A stretch of DNA of 64,000 nucleotides from Stramonita haemastoma. Its lineage: Eukaryota > Mollusca > Gastropoda > Neogastropoda > Muricidae. Below the pieces are notes generated by a model. It did not search any database. It saw nothing but the letters and a program-made list of their open reading frames with translations, and was not told where the DNA came from. This document shows positions 13,110 through 25,758 of the stretch, piece after piece. Each line of letters opens with the position of its first letter. Within the stretch, counting starts at the first letter, position 1. The translations under genes were made by a program, and so were the position numbers. The stretch is from positions 45,605,456 to 45,669,455 of the forward strand of contig CM060328.1 in NCBI GenBank assembly GCA_030674155.1, given 5' to 3'.

Positions 13110-13570
13110 CTCTCAGAGGATGGCTGTCCGCTATAGCGGATTTGCTGTTTGCAGATTTTTTACGCAGCGGCTGCATTGGTACTATAACTTGTGCAGCTAA
13201 ACATAGCTTTGTGAGCCTATTCAAGGTAGAATGCAGAGCATAGCTGAGTGATTCCGTGTGTTCTGAACTCTTTGTTCATGGTTGTAGAGAGTAGCCAGCA
13301 CGGAGTAGTAACACGAAGTACAAAATTCAGAGTATTTTCTTCATGCTAGTCAAAGCTCAAATATTAATGTGAGAGCTTCAATCTTTTGATATATACAAAC
13401 CCATCATGTTATTCATAAGTTCAGAAAATTTCAGTTTATTACTATGTGTTTTGTAATTTTTATGATTTTTTTTTTTTTTTTTTACTAACCATTACAAATG
13501 GGCCGTCTGTGGGGAAATGCAAGGGAGAGAACTGGCGAAGAGTGTGAGTTAGGGATTTGGAATTTGAAGT
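13110..13570 (+). repeat. Dispersed repeat R7 (copy 1), with 14-bp palindrome
   Basis: About 450 bp from ctctcagaggatggctgtcc to gggccgtctgtgggg...agagaactgg. It matches 34484-34960 closely. A perfect palindrome TCCGCTATAGCGGA lies at 13127-13140 near its left end. No ORF. Confidence 0.75.
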
Positions 13571-13667
13571 GGTCCGATGCTCTTTCACTTGTCTTTCTGC
13601 ACTAAGTGTTTGATTGTGTGTCAGTCTGGTTCTTGTATGTTGGCATGTAATTTGTCTCTTAAGAAGG

Positions 13668-13925
13668 AGGGTGGCAAGATGGTTGAGACTTTCACCTGCC
13701 ATCAACTAAACTGTGAGGTCCTGGGTTTGATTCCTAGCCTTGCCCTTTCTTCCCAGTTTGACGAAATAAATGTCAAAGTTCTTCCGATGAGACTATAAAC
13801 CCAGGCCCCATGTGTGAATACATGCAAAACATCTCACATACACCTTAAAAACCTGTTCCACCTATCAGGAGAGTAGGCAATTGTGTTCGGGTAGGAACAG
13901 ATGACATAGAAACATGCAAAAAACC
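13668..13925 (+). mobile_element. SINE-B (variant tRNA-like head on the SINE-A body)
   Basis: The head reads ggtggcaagatggttgagac, then a B box (gggtttgattcc), then a body with cttccgatgagactataaac and gagtaggcaattgtg. The head differs from that of the reference SINE-A while the body is shared. Confidence 0.7.
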
Positions 13926-13934
13926 CCTAATTTT

Positions 13935-14285
13935 AAAATTTTTATTTCGAGGATAATGGAATAAGCACTCCTGTGCTTTTTTTACATCCAGTCCCCATGT
14001 GTATGCAGTTTTTGTGAATTTTGTCATCTGTTCCCAATGGCACACAATGGCCTACTTTTCCGAAAAGTGGAATGGGTTTTAACATGTGCGCAAGATGTTC
14101 TGTATGCGTTTGCACACAGGGACTCGTTTATATATAGTCTTATCCAAAGGAATTTTCGGGGAGGGGGGGGTGTGGAGTCAGCACTGATGTTAACTCCAGA
14201 GGAGAAATCTTGAACGAGATTGAAACCAGGGTCGGCAGATCACGAGCGCAATGCGCATCACTCTAACCACCAGGCTATCTGTTTC
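13935..14285 (-). mobile_element. SINE-A, near full length
   Basis: Tail at the left (tttatttcgaggataatgg), head at the right (taaccaccaggctatctg). Body markers are conserved. Confidence 0.75.
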
Positions 14286-14344
14286 CCCATCATGCACACT
14301 GGTGTTGAGTTTAGACACCATCGCCAAATCAGAATGTGGCTATC

Positions 14345-14380
14345 TAAATGGTGGAGGGGGGGGGGGGGGGGGGGGGGGGT
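14345..14380 (+). repeat. G run (~33)
   Basis: An almost uninterrupted poly-G tract. Long G or C runs recur in this window at 37527, 38109, 47517, 48271, 49959 and 61783. Confidence 0.95.
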
Positions 14381-15174
14381 GTTGAACAGTCCCATACACA
14401 AAAATCTCATCCTTTAGTAAAATCCGGAGGTCTATCCGAGGAACAACAACAACAAAAAAGTCTATTTGTTTGACTGCATTTCGTTATTGTTTTTTTTTTT
14501 TAAAACTGTCCAGTTGTTTGCTTATTTTGATCCTTTTATTTAATTCTTTAAAAAAAAGAAAAAGAAAAAAAAAGGAACAAGTTATGGTACAGAGCATTTG
14601 TAACAAGACAACCGTTACGTCCAACAGACATCATCATAATGACATCTTTGGTAACTGAGCACAATATAAGCTTGACACTTGTTGTTGCTATCTTGCTGTT
14701 TTAGTTCATGTATATGAATTAATCAATAAGTCCTATTAAATTTGAAAAATAAAAAAAAGTTCAAGTAAATAAGTGCACACAACACATAAGGCTTTGGAAT
14801 GTCCATATTTCCAACACATTTATAATATCCTGTTATACTATAAAAAAAGAAACTGAATTAGAAAAAAACCCAACAAACAAGCAAAAAAAAAACCCCAAAC
14901 AAACCTGAACACCAAAGAAAAATATGTCCTGAGATCCAAAGGTATATTATATATTAGCTGCTTTTGACCAAAAAAAACCACCAAAAAACAAAAACCAAAA
15001 AAAACAACAAAAAAGGAAGACATTTTTTCAAAAAGAAAAAAAAGGAAAACATTTTTTTCAAAAAGAAAAAGAAAAAAAAAAAAAAAAAAGTCCCAGAGAT
15101 CTCTAAAAAGACTTTATATACCACAATACCTGAATTGCGTTTCAACAACAAAAAGAAATCAACAACAACAATTC
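14381..15174. other. A-rich low-complexity sequence 3' of the PTPN9-like gene
   Basis: Many A runs and ACCAAA motifs. It probably contains the phosphatase 3' UTR (minus strand) but no poly(A) site can be chosen. Confidence 0.35.
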
Positions 15175-15401
15175 CTAATCACTGTCACTGTCAGAAGAGT
15201 CTAAGGCAAAAGAATCCATGTGGGTGATTTGCTTGGTGCGAATGGCGTGTTCAATGATGGCAAGGTAGCAGAAGACATACTGGTCCGGAGTCTGGATACT
15301 GAAAGCTCGCTGGCTGCGAATCCTCCGCACAGTCGTAGGAATATCAACGGTGCCCACGTCTTCTAAACGCCGTAAACTTATGTCGACGGTGATGAACGTA
15401 C
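15175..15401 (-). CDS. PTPN9-like last coding exon
   Basis: 75 codons including TAG, acceptor ggtattttag. It encodes TFITVDISLRRLEDVGTVDI, the VRRIRSQRAFSIQTPDQY Q-loop region and YLAIIEHAI, then a short tail rich in Ser/Asp (DSSDSDSD). This completes the phosphatase domain. The plus strand over the same bases is not coding. Confidence 0.9.
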
Positions 15402-18400
15402 CTAAAATACCACAGAAGTCAAATAAAATGAGGACAACGACGGAGATGATGATGATGCTAGTTGTAATAACGACAGTGGTGATGATGATGACGACGATGA
15501 TGAAGATAACAATACCCAAAACACACAAAAACATGCTTTTCTTTATAGTAACAATTAATTGTTGATGTAAAGAAAGAAAATCAATGCACAAATAAATATC
15601 TGTATCCATAAAAAGGAAGGTGGCAGGATGGTTTAGATATTCATCTGCCGAACAAGTAAACCGTGAGGTTCTGGGTTCGACTCCCAGCCTTGCCCTCTCT
15701 TCCCTTTTTGACAGGATAATTGCACCGAATGTTGAGTCTTTGCCAGGAGGCTCTAAACCAGTCAGACCCTTGTGCTTACAGGCCTGTGCACATCAAAAGC
15801 ACCCACATCAGATGAAAATCGGAAAGAGTGGGGAGGTACCTCCCGACTGTCCTGGCAAAATTGGTAGGTGCAATACCCAACTGTATCCCTGAAGTCGGAA
15901 TGTGGCTACCTTAATGGGGGGGGGGGAAAGAGTATGGTCAAATATGCACAATCTCACCATTGGTGAATTTTGGAGCTCTAGCCTGGAACACCCTGAGGGA
16001 CGTTGTGGTGGTTGCCACCTCGGGTGGGCATCTCACTCAGTCCGGCTCCGCGACTGAGCTAATACTGTTGTTAGTAGGGGGCTTAGTAGGTGGTGTCCTG
16101 CGTATGTTAGTTCAGAACAGGCACCACTGAACACCACCAAAGTGACCCAGCAGCAGTGTAGGGCCCCTCTGGCTGGTGGCCCCACATCGACCTAATATTG
16201 ATGGGAGCTCCCTGTGGATTTCTGATCCTGAGGATGAGACATAACAAACCTAGGGTATGGCTGTGCTGGGGAGATTAAAACGAGCGGCGTGGGAACAGTA
16301 GGAATAGGAGCATCATGGAAGGTGAGGCAGCTAAAAAACCCCAAAAACCCAAACAAAAAAAACCCCAATCACTAACCACTCCAAAAGTGTGGAAGAAAAG
16401 AATAGTAAAGATAAAAGATGGTCAGATAAAATGGAGCATGTTAAATGCAAATAAACCTAGGATATGCCCTAATGCAGGTTTAAGGAACTGAACTGCTCAC
16501 ACAAAAGTCCATAAAATGGACCGAAATACCAGACACAATCTTTGTTAAGCTAACAGTAGCTAAATCACACACAAAGAAAGGTACATAATGTGTACACAAC
16601 AAAATCCACGCATTCTAACAAATCACTAAGGTTTGCTGATCTGCTGTTTCTTATTTGCTTCTGCGAATGGACAGACTGCTCTGAATTTCTTTTTGATATG
16701 TTTTGGCTTCTGTTGTGACTTTTAGCAAAAAAAACTAACCCCAAAAACTTGGCAAACGAGTGCACTGATCAGGTCAATGAGAGATAATGCACAACACACC
16801 ATCTTGGGGGAAAAAAGGTCATGTGACCCTATGGACCAATCAGCAATTTTGTTCCTCCATTACAAAGCAAATCAGAGCTTTGATTCAAGCATATGCCATC
16901 TGTAATAAATAATGGGTCTGTTTTTGCTCCAAAACAAAAAAAAAAGTAAAAGGCAAAATTTTTAAAAACAAAATCGATGCGAGTTTTTAATCATCAAGAT
17001 TGAAAAGTATGATGATTTCATTTTCAATGACACTAAAGCACCAGCACAAAGGTTAAGCCACAAGGTCTACTTCAAGGAGAAAAATGAGTGGTTCATCGTC
17101 CGTCCGTCCGTCCGTCCGTCCATGAACTACAGTAGCAGTAAAACACGAGCGTGAAGAAGAGAGACTCGCCTGTGCGTCCAATGCCGGCGCTACAATGCAC
17201 AACCACAGGGGGACCCCCAGGGTGTCCAGTCCACTCCCTGCCCATCTTCCGCACAGCTGTCTCCTGCACCTGCCGCACGAGCAACAGGAAGTCCAGGAAC
17301 CCAGCCGCCGGAGGAACGCCAAAGTCTGGCCACGCGATGAACTGCAAGTGTCGAATCTCCCTGGACTCTCCCGTCTGCAAATGGATTTCCAAAGGAGGAA
17401 AATACACGACTAAGGATAACTGGAATGCACAAGATGTTGATATTGAGGGGACCGTTTGAGGGGATTTTTCCTCTGAGTGCTGACTCCACTCTCCCCAAAA
17501 GACCTTCGGGTGAGACTGTAAACTGAGGCCCCATGTGCGAACGTACGCAGAACATCTTGTGCACACGTTAAATCCTGTTCTGCTTTTCGTAAGAATAGGC
17601 CATTGTGTGCAGGTGGGAACAGATCACAAGATGGACAAAACTGCAAACACACGGGAAATGGATGTAAAAAAGCACACAAGTGCTTATTCCATTATTCTCG
17701 ATATAAAAGACTAAATAAATAAATAAAGACATGCTGAATTTGAGAAGCTATCCCAGCTTGATGTGTGCAGCTAATGCTGCTTTGAATTTGAGATTTGTTG
17801 TTCATTCTTCCTGTGTTTTTGTTTAGTTTTACTTAACAGTTACTGTATCTCTCTCTCTCTTTTCTCTGTGTTCCATTACCGGGTAGGGTGCATTGTGAGT
17901 GTCTGGTCTTCTCCTGTACTTCTAAATGTGCAGAGGGTCTGCCCATTGCCCTCAGATGACTCATTCTGACTTCAGATCACTTCATTGTGTGGGCTGCATG
18001 CTGGCTATGTTCTTGTGTCCGAAACCCACAGAACGCTGATATGAATTATGGGATCTTTAACGGACATGTCTGATCTTCTGCTTGTGAGGAATTAAAGCAC
18101 TGGCAGGTCTGCACCTGAAGTTGATCTGGAAGATGGCAAAAATCCTCCTGATTCTATTCACCAGACACCACTGAGTTTCGAACCCACAAATTTAGGAACC
18201 CATGGAATTGATGTTAAGTGGCCTTCATCATTGAGCTATAGCATCCGTCACAATTATGATATAAAATCAAAGGCATTAAGACAATTAAGGGATTTTGACG
18301 ACTGATTATATATATATATATGAGCTATAGGAAGACTTTCTAGGCTTAATATCGGTTTAAAAAAAAAAAGGAATCAGGAACACTTTCAGTATAAATAACA

Positions 18401-18538
18401 TCCTCTCTCTCATTCTCTCTCTCTTAGTATAAAAAGGTTCCTCTCTTTCAGTATAAATAGGTTCCTCTCTCTTTTTCAGTATAAATGGGTTCCTCTCTTT
18501 CAGTGTAAACAGCATCTTATCTCTCAGTATAAATAGCT

Positions 18539-18608
<70 letters not shown>

Positions 18609-19976
18609 ATAAATAGGTTCCTCTCTCTTTCAGTATAAATAGCATAGATCTTTTCAGTAAAGCATCCTCACCTTCTGGCAATTCTGAGCTAGAAAATTTC
18701 GCCATTTCTATCACTTTTTTCCAACCCTCTCTCTGTTGCCTATTTTCTGCCTTCCTTGTCCATCCACCTGCCTTTTATTTTGTAACCCTCTTGCATTCAG
18801 ACTCTCTGAACACAAACTGCCCCTAGATTTTGCATTCCATCACGAAATCAGGTCAGGCACACATGCTCGCTAGCCTTTTCCTCCTTTTAAGTACATACCA
18901 GCAGCTATAATTACTTCCAGACACTCTACAGGGTTTCTCCTTCTAGCCTGATAGAGGTTTAACATGTGGTAGTGATTAGTGATGGTCACAGTGTGATGGA
19001 TATCTAATGTGTGTAAATCCTGGCAAATCACGGATTGGGACTTAGGGGGGGTAATTATTCAATCCCAGCAAATCCCGGATCAGGACTAAGAGGGTTTTAA
19101 TAAGTCAACTTGACAACATTTAATAATAATGCACCTTACAGACAAATTTGTTCATGAGGTCATCTGAAATCTGACTGTGTCTGTTGAGGCCAGTGAGAAG
19201 ACTTCATGCAGCATCACAAGCCCAGGAGAAGAAGGCCAGGCATTGCACATCCCACCCCACATGTGAGTGAAAAAGAAGAAGAAGAATTGCGAAGAGGAAG
19301 AAGAAAAAGAAGAACTGCGAAGAGGAAGAATTAGAAGAAGAGGAAGAAGAAGAGGGAGAAGAAGAAAGAAGAAGAAGAAGAAGAAGAAGAAGAAGAAGAA
19401 GAAGAAGAAGAAGAAGAAGAAGAAGAAATTGCGACAAGAGAAGAAGAAGAAGAAGAAGAATTGCGACGAAGAAGAAGAACTGCAAAGAAGAAGAATTGCG
19501 AAGAAAAAGAAGAATTGCGAAGAAGAAATGTGAAGAATTGCGAAGAAATGCAAAGAAGAAGAAGAAGAAGAACTGCGAAGAAGAAGAATTGCGAGAAGAA
19601 ACTGCGAAGAAGAATTGCGAAGAAAAAGAAGAATTGCGAAGAAGAATTGCGAAGAAGAATTGCCAAGAAGAAGAAGAAGAAGAAGAAGAACTGCAAGAAG
19701 AATTGCGAAGAAGAATTGCCAAGAAGAAGAAGAAGAAGAAGAAGAAGAAGAGAAGAAGAAAGAAGAAGAAGAAGAAGAATTGCGACGAAGAAGAAGAATT
19801 GCGACGAAGAAGAATTGCGAAGAATTGCCAAGAAGAAGAATTGCGAAGAATTGCCATGCGAAGAATTGCCAAGAAGAAGAATTGTGAAGAAGAAGAATTG
19901 CGAAGAAGAAGAAGAATTGCGAAGAAGAAGAAGAATTGCGAAGAAGAATTGCGAAGAAGAAGAAGAGAAGAAGAAG

Positions 19977-20008
<32 letters not shown>

Positions 20009-23000
20009 TTGTGAAGAAGAAGAATTGCGAAGAAGAAGAAGAAGAAGAAGAATGCGAAGAAGACGAAGATGATGACGACGAAGAAGAAGAGGACAACGAC
20101 GACGATGACAAAGAAGATGAAGAGAAGAAGAAGAAGAGAAGAAGAAGAAGAAGAAGAAGAAGAAAGAAGAAGAAAAAAAGAAGACGACGACGACGGAGAC
20201 AACGAAGAAGAAGAAAACTTACAGCTGTGTTACATAAAATCAGGCTGGTGTCCACATAGTTGTGGAACACTTTCACAGACTGGTTGGTGACCCTCAGTTC
20301 CTGAAACTGCTCCTCAGCATGCTCGACAGGGGGCCAGTACTGTGCGCACTTCAACCGCTGGCGCTCTGTCGCTCTGTTAGAAGACAGACCCACATCTCAT
20401 GCTTTCTTTATGAAAGTATCCTTCAAGTGTCTTCTGCACAGAACAAAACAACCTCCTTCGTGAAACTGCTGTTTTGGAATTCAAAACCATCTATCTACCT
20501 TCTAGTTAAAAAAAATAATAATAAAAAAAAGTTTCTAGGGCCGGTGTAAAGCGATATGGGTGCTGAACCACTTCGATTATCCCAACCCATCACAAGTTAC
20601 TTGCACTTGATTTCTTCTACAACACTACTGTATGCTTCTCAGAATAATAATGAGAGTGATAAGAAGAAAAATCACAGAAGATGAAGAAGAGAAACAACAA
20701 ACATGAAAAATATTTTACCTTAAATTTAACATCAGTACTAACTCCACTTCCCCAGAAGTCCTGCGGATGAGACAATGTTAAAAACAGAGGCCCCATATGC
20801 TAAGGCATGCAGAACATCTTGCCCACATGTTAAAAACCTGTTTCGCCTTTCGGATGATTAAGCCATTTCCTGCCTGTAGGAATGGATGACGAAAAAGGAA
20901 AAAAAACACCCAAAAAACAAAACAATCCATGCACACAGAAATCATGTTTAGTTAGACACCATCCCCAAAGATGAAACACAACTACCTTAATGATGGGTAC
21001 AAACAGTCACACATGTGACGCTCTACCACAAAATGAGTCGCTTAGCACTTAACTCATTTTTCTGCCAGGAGCCATTAAAGGCAGGTGGGGTCAAGTTGTC
21101 GATTTTGAGATTTTGTTTGATTATAAAACTATAGCCATTATTGTACCTTGTAATGAAATATCAAGTCATAATTTTGTATCCTTTTGCGTTTAAACATGTT
21201 TCAAAAATGCCCAAAGCCCTCATTCTGACCATTTATTACGATGCTTAACTTGTCCATTTCTCGTTTCTTCATTTCCTGCACTCTATCATTTCAACACGTA
21301 ATAACTTTTCACAGCATTGTCCGATTTTCAATCTGTTTTTCATATTGTATAGCCATTTCATTGCAGTTTAATAGCATGTCAATAACTAAAAATTAACCTC
21401 TGGTGCAATGCGACTCCTTATGTGGTGGAGCGTCACATATACAATATATCACCCTTGGTAAACCTTGGACCACTAGCCAAGGAACCAAAAAAAAAAAAAA
21501 AAAAAAAAAAGGAAATGGAGGAAAAGGAAAGAATCTGTTCCTGCCTGGTGGCATAACTAAAGTCCTACAATCCATCATCAGTCATATCACCCACCTGGTT
21601 GTCATGACAATGACCCGACACTGGTACTGCCACACCATCCTCCAGAAATCCACTGACGTCTTGGGAAGGGGGCCTGTCAAACACCAGACAACAACAACAA
21701 CAATACTGATCATACAAAATATGATCCCTTTAACATTTTCAGACCGACAATTTGGGAGCAATTATAACCAGTAAAACCAGTGATTTATACTGTACACGTA
21801 CATAGATCAGGTCTCTTCCAAAACGTGACCATCAAATAGTTGTCAAGGTAAAAAAAAGTGTACATTTTCTTTGTGGATGAAATAATATGGGTATTTTCGA
21901 TCACCTGTCTTGTCAACAATCAACTATGAACTCTGTCATCATGTGGTGGTAGCTGCTGAAAAGCGCTACATTCCACTGTCTCGGTGAGTCACGGGCTTAT
22001 CTACCTCTGGAGAAGACCTCTGTATAATTTAGAAAAGGATGTGCTGCTTCTTCTTTTGTCACGGACAGTTCTGAACTGTTCTAAACCTTGGATGTAAAAT
22101 AAGCGCATTATATATTTTCTATGCAAGCCACTAACATTTTTTTGCTGGAAAAAAAACCTGGCAGTGTGAAATACATACTTGTCATTTTTTTTTTTTTTTA
22201 AATACAAAATATCAGATTTTTTCTTTAACAAAAATTATGATAACACGAGTCAATTTAAAACCCTCTTAGGGATTTGCTGGGATTAATTGAATCCCCTACC
22301 CCCCTTCCTCCCCCTCTCCCCAAATCCCGACCTGGAATTTGCTGGGATTTACACACAATAGTTTTCCATCACACAGTGACCTTCACCGATCGCTACTAAT
22401 GCTGAAGCAGTATCAGGCCAGACGCACAGAGCCTGCTGTGAGAGTTTGAAGTAATTATAGCTGCTAGTATGTACTTAGAAGGAGGAAAAGGCAAGCGAGC
22501 ATGTGTGCCTGACCTGATTTCATGATGGAAAACAAAATCTAGGGGCAATACTTTGTGTTCAGAGAATCGAATGCAAGAGGGTTACACAGAAATTATTCAC
22601 TATCACAACAATACACAAAGAACAGAGTACTTGTAAGCATTTATCTATAAACTTCTCCATCAAGAATACTATAAAAAAAAAAGGACACAAGTTCCGCAGT
22701 ATGAACTGATTTCACATGATACCTTGAGTACAAATGTAGGCATGTTTCTGCATGTGTCCATCCACCAGGTTGGCATGAATGTAGTCAGCAGTAGAGACAC
22801 CAGCAGTGGGAGACAGGGTCACACGTGAATGGTCGTAACACAGAACATCCGTGTAACGATTCTTGGGAAGATTGTGACGTGCCCTGTGATTACAGCCACA
22901 GAACAGACTTGTAGGAAAAGGGGATGGTCATTTTCTGGTTCACAATGGCATGGGTAGTTTACAAAATATACATATGTAATGATGGATTCAACATGTTTTC

Positions 23001-25688
23001 TTGTTCTTGGCTTTAGTAACAAGAAATCACTTCCTGATGCTACCACATGATTCATAACAAAATTTTTTATCATCAGTTTTGTTGTTTAAGTAGTAAAAAG
23101 AAGTCTGGGATAACTTCAGCTATGTGGTTGTATTAACATTTTAAAAATCTGTTGCGTTACCTTCTGTGTTGTGGTCTAAAATAAGAAAAAAAGTCTGTTT
23201 TTATGAGTTCTGTGGTAAAAAGTCAAAATTGATTTTTTCCAGTTTTGAAGACCTGTTACCTTCAGCTCTTTGATTTTTATGCAAAAGAAAAATTGATTAT
23301 TTCCATTTCTGTGGCCAAAACGACTAGAACTAAGAAAATCATTTGCCTTGTTCAAATTATGAAAAATTTCTGATAATAGATCATTAGATTACCTGATGGT
23401 ACCCTTTATTGTTTACACACAACATATATATATATTAATTATTATATATAATGCTACAGCTGCTTCCTATCAAAGCAGTTCAATTTGTTTTCAATGTGTT
23501 CATTTCTCATTTTCTCCTTAGTTAAATGTTGGTAACTATATATATGGTAACTATATAATATCACAAAACTATGTATTTAAATGTTGATATAGATGATGAT
23601 AATTGATATATAATTTATATATACTGAAGTTGAACTTAAATGAATAGAAATAAAAGCAAGGCCAACAGTGAATGGACAGGCACAGAACTCAACAAAACCC
23701 TGAGAAAGGCAGAACAGAGAGAGGAATGGAGGGAACTGATTGTCAAGTCTTCATGGGTGCCCCCACGGTCGCCAGACTAAGGGATGGATACATAGATAAT
23801 GTTAGAACTTGCACCTTTGTATGATTCACAGGTGTACACAAACATAAAAATTAGCCAAAGATTCACATACAGGTTTCTTCGCTTCAAATACTTGAGACAG
23901 ACCTGACATGAATAAATTCATAATTTGGTTCTATAACTTGAAAATGAGAGTAAAACTAACCTTCTGACAAAATCTAAGAAGATTAAACCCTTCTGCAAAG
24001 CACCCAAAAAAAAAAGAAATCTGATACTCTTTGGAGTATTCCTTGTTGTTTTTAATTCCTATCCATAACACAACATACACAAATGCACACTCGTTCACAC
24101 CTACCATCATACACACATTCCCACAAAACAAAACAACAGACATTACCTTGAATGAGTGAATGTGCCAGGCAAAGGTTCTGCTCTGATGTGGTGATATTCT
24201 CTCTGTAGACCTTTCCTATTCACAGTCTGTACATGCTCTACCAGCTGATGTACTGTCAGTCCGGAGCTTTCTGCTTTGTGGATGGAGTCACAGTCAACCC
24301 TGTGTTCCGAGGACAGCCGGCGCTTTTTCCTGGGGGCATCAGCAGCCTCCCCTGTGTCTGCGTGGTCAGTGTCATCAATGGAGGCTGCTGCTGCATTACG
24401 TTTGTGGGCCATCACTGCTCTGATCAACACAGGGCGACAATTTTACACTTTCCGAGGATGCCTCATTTTCCTTACTACTACTTTTCTTTACAGATGCTCT
24501 GGCTTCCTCACGTGCCTTACTTTCATCCTTGCTTACTACAGTCACCTCTCCTTTCTTGTCTTGATCCTGGTGATGCTGGTTCTGATGCAAAGTATTTCTG
24601 GGCCTCTCTGGGTCCCAGTCACTGGAGCTGGACATAGTAGCTGGGATCGGATGCTGTCGGACCAGAACTCTGTCACCACTGGGACAGCAGGCATGACATG
24701 AAAAAAGTTTTCCAGTCTGCTTCCATACTGCAGCCCTTGCAGGTCACAGGTTGTCTGCTGTAGTGTTCAGTGCCTCCAGGGGATGCTATGGCTTGGTCTC
24801 TCTGTATGATCACAGTAACACATGGTTCTTCAGCACACAGTAAATTATCAGCATAAACCTGAAATCATCACGCAAGACTGTCAAATCATCACAGGGTAAA
24901 ACTGTTACAAATAATTTTTTTTTTCTTCCTTCTCAGCTAGAGCTCTGAGGTTCACCAACTGAGAGATTGTTACTTATATTATATAGCACACTGTCCCCCC
25001 TCCCTCCCCCCCCCCCCCCCCACCTTTAAAGTTGCTCTCTGCATTCCAATGTTAGGGATGAAATCTGAAAAGTAAATGGGAGACCAGTGTATGTGTTTTT
25101 ATTTTTACCTTATACCATCTGCTCCTACCAGCACTCAATGGCCTACTCTTGTGAAAGGAAGATTTTAATGTGTGTGCACAAGATTTCTGCATGCATTTGC
25201 ACATGGGACATCTGTTTATAGTCTCATCAGAAGGACTTTTGGGGGAGTGGACTCACTACTGATGTGACGTTGACTCCGGGGGGAAAATCCCCTTAAAACG
25301 GGTGTCTTGATGGTGGTTCAAGCCCAGGCCATCAGATTGCAAACTCGACACTCTAACCAATGGGCTATCCCTCCTCCCCTCCTTCCCAAAACAGACTATA
25401 TTATTCTGCACAAGCATTTGACTTGTGTGGGCAGGCTACACAGAAGCATAGGGTGGTTCATTCAGAGGTTGAGAGTAAAGAAAAAAGTCACTCCATTTCA
25501 GCCTTAACACAAACTTTTCCCCCATGTATTTTACTTTGACAATGAGTGGTGGTCTGGGTACTCTTCTTTCAGATGAGGTGATAAACCGATGCACAACATG
25601 CATTTACTGCACATAAAAGAACCCACAGTAACAGGACAGCTATCCCAGGGCAAATTGTATTTTAAAAAATTCATCATACTCATAGGAA

Positions 25689-25758
<70 letters not shown>

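Noticed and set aside
19152..20393. 413-residue Ser/Leu/Phe-rich minus ORF and overlapping Lys/Glu ORFs
   Set aside because: Translation of the GAA/TTC tract. Only the segment at 20223-20373 is a real exon.
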